Positions 5,045-7,093 of a DNA stretch of 7,093 nucleotides are shown in pieces (the stretch's first letter is position 1; the number at the start of each line of letters is the position of its first letter). The DNA is taken from contig JAAZPS010000185.1 in NCBI GenBank assembly GCA_012797095.1, forward strand, positions 1-7,093, read 5' to 3'. This DNA is from Bacillota bacterium (lineage in GTDB: Bacteria > Bacillota > Dethiobacteria > DTU022). Below the pieces are notes generated by a model. That model was given only the letters and a program-made list of their open reading frames with translations. It had not been told where the DNA came from and made no database searches. A program made the translations under genes and the position numbers.

Positions 5045-5896
5045 ATGCGCGGCATCGGACTGATCCCGAACTGGGAAAAAGAGAATTCAGCACTGGTTGT
5101 AGAAAGAATCTGTGATTTTTTTGAAGATCGCGGCGTTACAGTATTGACTGCCGAACCCGGACAGACCGATTACCAGGCCGACGGCTCCCTGAAAGAGCGG
5201 CTGGCCCACTGGGAAAACCGGGTCGATCTCTTTATCGTTGTCGGGGGCGATGGAACCATCCTCCGGGCGGCCCGTGACCTGGCCTGCTGGAGTGCACCGA
5301 TCCTGGGGATCAATGTGGGCCATAAAGGTTTTCTGGCCGAGATCGAGGTCGAGCAGATGGACCGCTACCTGCAGTATATCCTGGCGGGGCAGTACCGCTA
5401 CCTGGAGCGGATGATGCTCAAGGCGACCGTCCGGCGCGGCAAACTGGAGCTGGGCCATTTTATCGCCCTGAACGATATCGTCATCTCGCGGGGTCCCTTT
5501 TCCCGGATCCTCACCCTGAACACCTCTATCAATGATGATTTTTTGGAAAACTATTCCGGAGACGGGGTCATTATCGCCACCCCGACCGGCTCGACCGGGT
5601 ACTCGCTCTCCGCCGGCGGTCCCATTGTCAATCCCTCGCTCAAGCTGATCGTGATCACCCCGATCTGCCCGCACAGCCTGAATAACCGCGCCGTCATCGT
5701 CACCGCCGAGGAGTGCATCCGGATGCGGGTGGATACCCGGCAGGCCCAGGTGGTCCTTACGGCGGACGGCCAGGTCGGCTTTGCCCTGGAGGACGGCGAT
5801 GAGATCGTCGTTCAGAAAGCGGCAGAAAAAGTGAAGCTGGTCTATTTCGGGGATAATTCTTTTTACCGTCTGCTTCACCAGAAATTGAAGGACTGA
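5045..5896 (+). CDS. nadK: NAD kinase
   Basis: Phosphorylates NAD to NADP in the cytosol, the sole route to NADP in most bacteria. The 283-aa product has the family's diagnostic motifs: GGDGT (67-71) with the catalytic aspartate D69, the NAD-contacting GINVGHKGFLAE segment (88-99), ALNDIVI (141-147) where many homologues have NE, and the glycine-rich GDGVIIATPTGSTGYSLSAGG region (172-192). The C-terminal half ends in the usual beta-rich domain (VVLTADGQ, 236-243). ATG 5045 has a strong Shine-Dalgarno, AAGGAGG (5034-5040), which overlaps the last base of the upstream stop. It probably shares a transcript with the upstream membrane protein gene and recN. Confidence 0.97.
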   Translation: MRGIGLIPNWEKENSALVVERICDFFEDRGVTVLTAEPGQTDYQADGSLKERLAHWENRVDLFIVVGGDGTILRAARDLACWSAPILGINVGHKGFLAEIEVEQMDRYLQYILAGQYRYLERMMLKATVRRGKLELGHFIALNDIVISRGPFSRILTLNTSINDDFLENYSGDGVIIATPTGSTGYSLSAGGPIVNPSLKLIVITPICPHSLNNRAVIVTAEECIRMRVDTRQAQVVLTADGQVGFALEDGDEIVVQKAAEKVKLVYFGDNSFYRLLHQKLKD

Positions 5897-5910
5897 GATG
5901 TCGGGAAAGA

Positions 5911-5916
5911 AGGAGG
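5911..5916 (+). promoter_or_regulatory. recN Shine-Dalgarno
   Basis: AGGAGG, within AAGGAGGGG, precedes TTG 5921 and TTG 5927. It supports a TTG start for recN and argues against ATG 5898, which is in another frame. Confidence 0.7.
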
Positions 5917-5926
5917 GGTTTTGCCG

Positions 5927-7093
5927 TTGCTTGACCGGCTGCGCGTCGCCAATTTTGCCCTGATCGAAGATCTTGATCTCCAGCTGAAAGCGGGTCTCAA
6001 TGTGCTCAGCGGGGAAACGGGTGCCGGAAAATCGATCATCATCGGGGCGATCGGGCTGCTTTTGGGGGAGCGGGCGCTGACGGAGCAGATCCGCCAGGGT
6101 GAGGAGAATGCCTTGGTCGAGGGTATTTTCGAGCAGCCCGAAGCGGGCAGCGCCGCGAGCGGGGCGCTGCTGGAGGGAGCGGGGATCGAAATAAGCGGTA
6201 CCCTCATTGTCGCCCGGGAGATGTCCCGCGGTGGCCGCAGCGTCGGGCGGGTGAACGGCAGAGCGGTGCCGGTCTCTTTCCTGAAAGAGCTGGGGGAGAC
6301 CCTGGTCGATCTACACGGGCAGCACGAGCATCAGTCGCTCCTGCGGGCCGATTACCAGCTCGAGCTGCTCGATCTTTACGGCGGCGCGGAGACTGCCGCC
6401 GCCCGGGAGCTGGTGGAGAGCCTTTTCCGGAAAAGGCGGGAGCTGATCGAGAAGCTCGAGGGGCTGGGCCGGGACCGTGCTGAAAGGGAGAGGCGCATGG
6501 AGATCCTCTCTTTTCAGCTGGAAAAGATCCGCGAGGCCCGGCTGGAGCCCGACGAAGAGGAGAAGCTGCTGAAAGAGGAGAAGATCCTGGCCCATGCGGA
6601 GAGGCTTGGTCAGCTGACCGAGGAAAGCTACGATCAGCTCTACCGGGGCGATCAGCGCCGGGATGCTCCGGCGGTGATCGATCTGCTCGCCGCGGCGCAG
6701 GGCTGTCTGGAGGAGGCCGCGCAGATCGATCCGGAGCTTGCTCCGCTGGTGAGCCTGGTCGAAAGCGCCGCCGCCCAGCTCGAAGAGATCTCCTGGACCC
6801 TACGCGATTACCAGGCCTCTTTTGAATATGATCCTGCACGGCTGGCCGCGGTTCAGACGCGCCTGGAGCAGCTGCGCTCGCTGAAAAGAAAGTACGGGCA
6901 GAGCGTTGCCGAGGTGATCACTTTCGGGGAGCAGGCGGCTGAAGAGCTCGAGAGGCTTCGCCGCGGCGAGAGCCTGGCCCGGGAGCTGGATCGGGAGATC
7001 GCGACAGTGACCCAACAGCTCGAGGAGGCTTCCCGCCGGCTCAGCGAGCGGCGCGCTGAAGCGGCCGCTACCCTGGAACCGCTTCTGGAGCAA
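5927..7093 (+). CDS. recN: DNA repair protein RecN (5' part; runs off the window)
   Basis: RecN is an SMC-like ATPase that acts on chromosomal DNA in double-strand break repair. Numbered from TTG 5927, the start MLDRLRVANFALIEDL matches the usual RecN N-terminus. Walker A GETGAGKS is at 29-36 and the DLHGQHEHQSLL signature at 128-139. From about residue 145 the sequence is charged, leucine- and glutamate-rich coiled coil, with RLEQLRSLKRKYG in its second half. The 389 codons seen are about 70 percent of a normal RecN of ~560 aa; the C-terminal ATPase half with Walker B lies beyond 7093. Two TTG codons can start it: 5927 (10 nt from AGGAGG at 5911-5916, best family fit) or 5921 (4 nt from it, two extra residues). 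No ATG or GTG lies in frame after the nadK stop. Only 30 nt separate it from nadK, so an operon is likely. Confidence 0.95.
   Translation, partial: MLDRLRVANFALIEDLDLQLKAGLNVLSGETGAGKSIIIGAIGLLLGERALTEQIRQGEENALVEGIFEQPEAGSAASGALLEGAGIEISGTLIVAREMSRGGRSVGRVNGRAVPVSFLKELGETLVDLHGQHEHQSLLRADYQLELLDLYGGAETAAARELVESLFRKRRELIEKLEGLGRDRAERERRMEILSFQLEKIREARLEPDEEEKLLKEEKILAHAERLGQLTEESYDQLYRGDQRRDAPAVIDLLAAAQGCLEEAAQIDPELAPLVSLVESAAAQLEEISWTLRDYQASFEYDPARLAAVQTRLEQLRSLKRKYGQSVAEVITFGEQAAEELERLRRGESLARELDREIATVTQQLEEASRRLSERRAEAAATLEPLLEQ

Noticed and set aside
5087..5878. 263-codon open frame on the minus strand
   Set aside because: It mirrors nadK, which has complete family motifs on the plus strand; low-complexity composition typical of a shadow frame.
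5898..5900. ATG 5898 as the recN start
   Set aside because: It is out of frame with the RecN sequence and precedes the Shine-Dalgarno.
6204..6839. Minus-strand frame rich in Arg, Pro and Ser
   Set aside because: Composition is that of an antisense shadow of high-GC coding DNA; the plus strand encodes RecN here.

Overview
The window carries one convincing large noncoding RNA gene and six protein genes, all on the + strand. Codons are GC-rich, Shine-Dalgarno sequences are strong (AAGGAGG, AGGAGG, GAGGTGA), TTG starts are used, and the order dxs-tlyA-nadK-recN is typical of Bacillota. Together these suggest a high-GC, probably anaerobic and possibly thermophilic Clostridia-like bacterium. I cannot name the genus.

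Region by region: positions 1-407 have no gene I can support. They hold homopolymer-rich intergenic DNA, a degenerate tandem repeat (134-263) and an inverted-repeat element (312-353). A very good sigma-A type promoter with an extended -10 (408-436) then opens onto about 580 nt of non-coding but highly structured sequence (about 443-1020). I identify this as OLE RNA (ornate, large, extremophilic). The evidence is its size, several nested helices traceable by eye, and its position just upstream of a four-pass membrane protein gene and dxs. The membrane protein (1120-1704) is then the OLE-associated protein OapA. Its stop sits within the ribosome-binding region of dxs (1710-3605, DXP synthase). 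tlyA follows (3609-4427, S4-domain rRNA 2'-O-methyltransferase). A 70-nt gap with a candidate internal promoter leads to an unrecognised 178-aa protein with a membrane segment at each end (4498-5034). Next come nadK (5045-5896) and the first ~389 codons of recN (from about 5927), cut by the window edge.

How the parts relate: OLE RNA binds OapA, and the complex sits at the cell membrane. In Bacillus (Alkalihalobacillus) halodurans it is linked to tolerance of short-chain alcohols, cold and magnesium stress. It is typically encoded beside isoprenoid genes (ispA, dxs), as here for dxs. The remaining genes are housekeeping: isoprenoid precursor and thiamine/pyridoxal precursor supply (dxs), ribosome modification (tlyA), NADP synthesis (nadK) and recombination repair (recN). 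Two departures from the usual order stand out. There is no argR between nadK and recN, and the membrane-anchored protein between tlyA and nadK looks by eye like a PD-(D/E)XK-type fold that has lost its catalytic residues.
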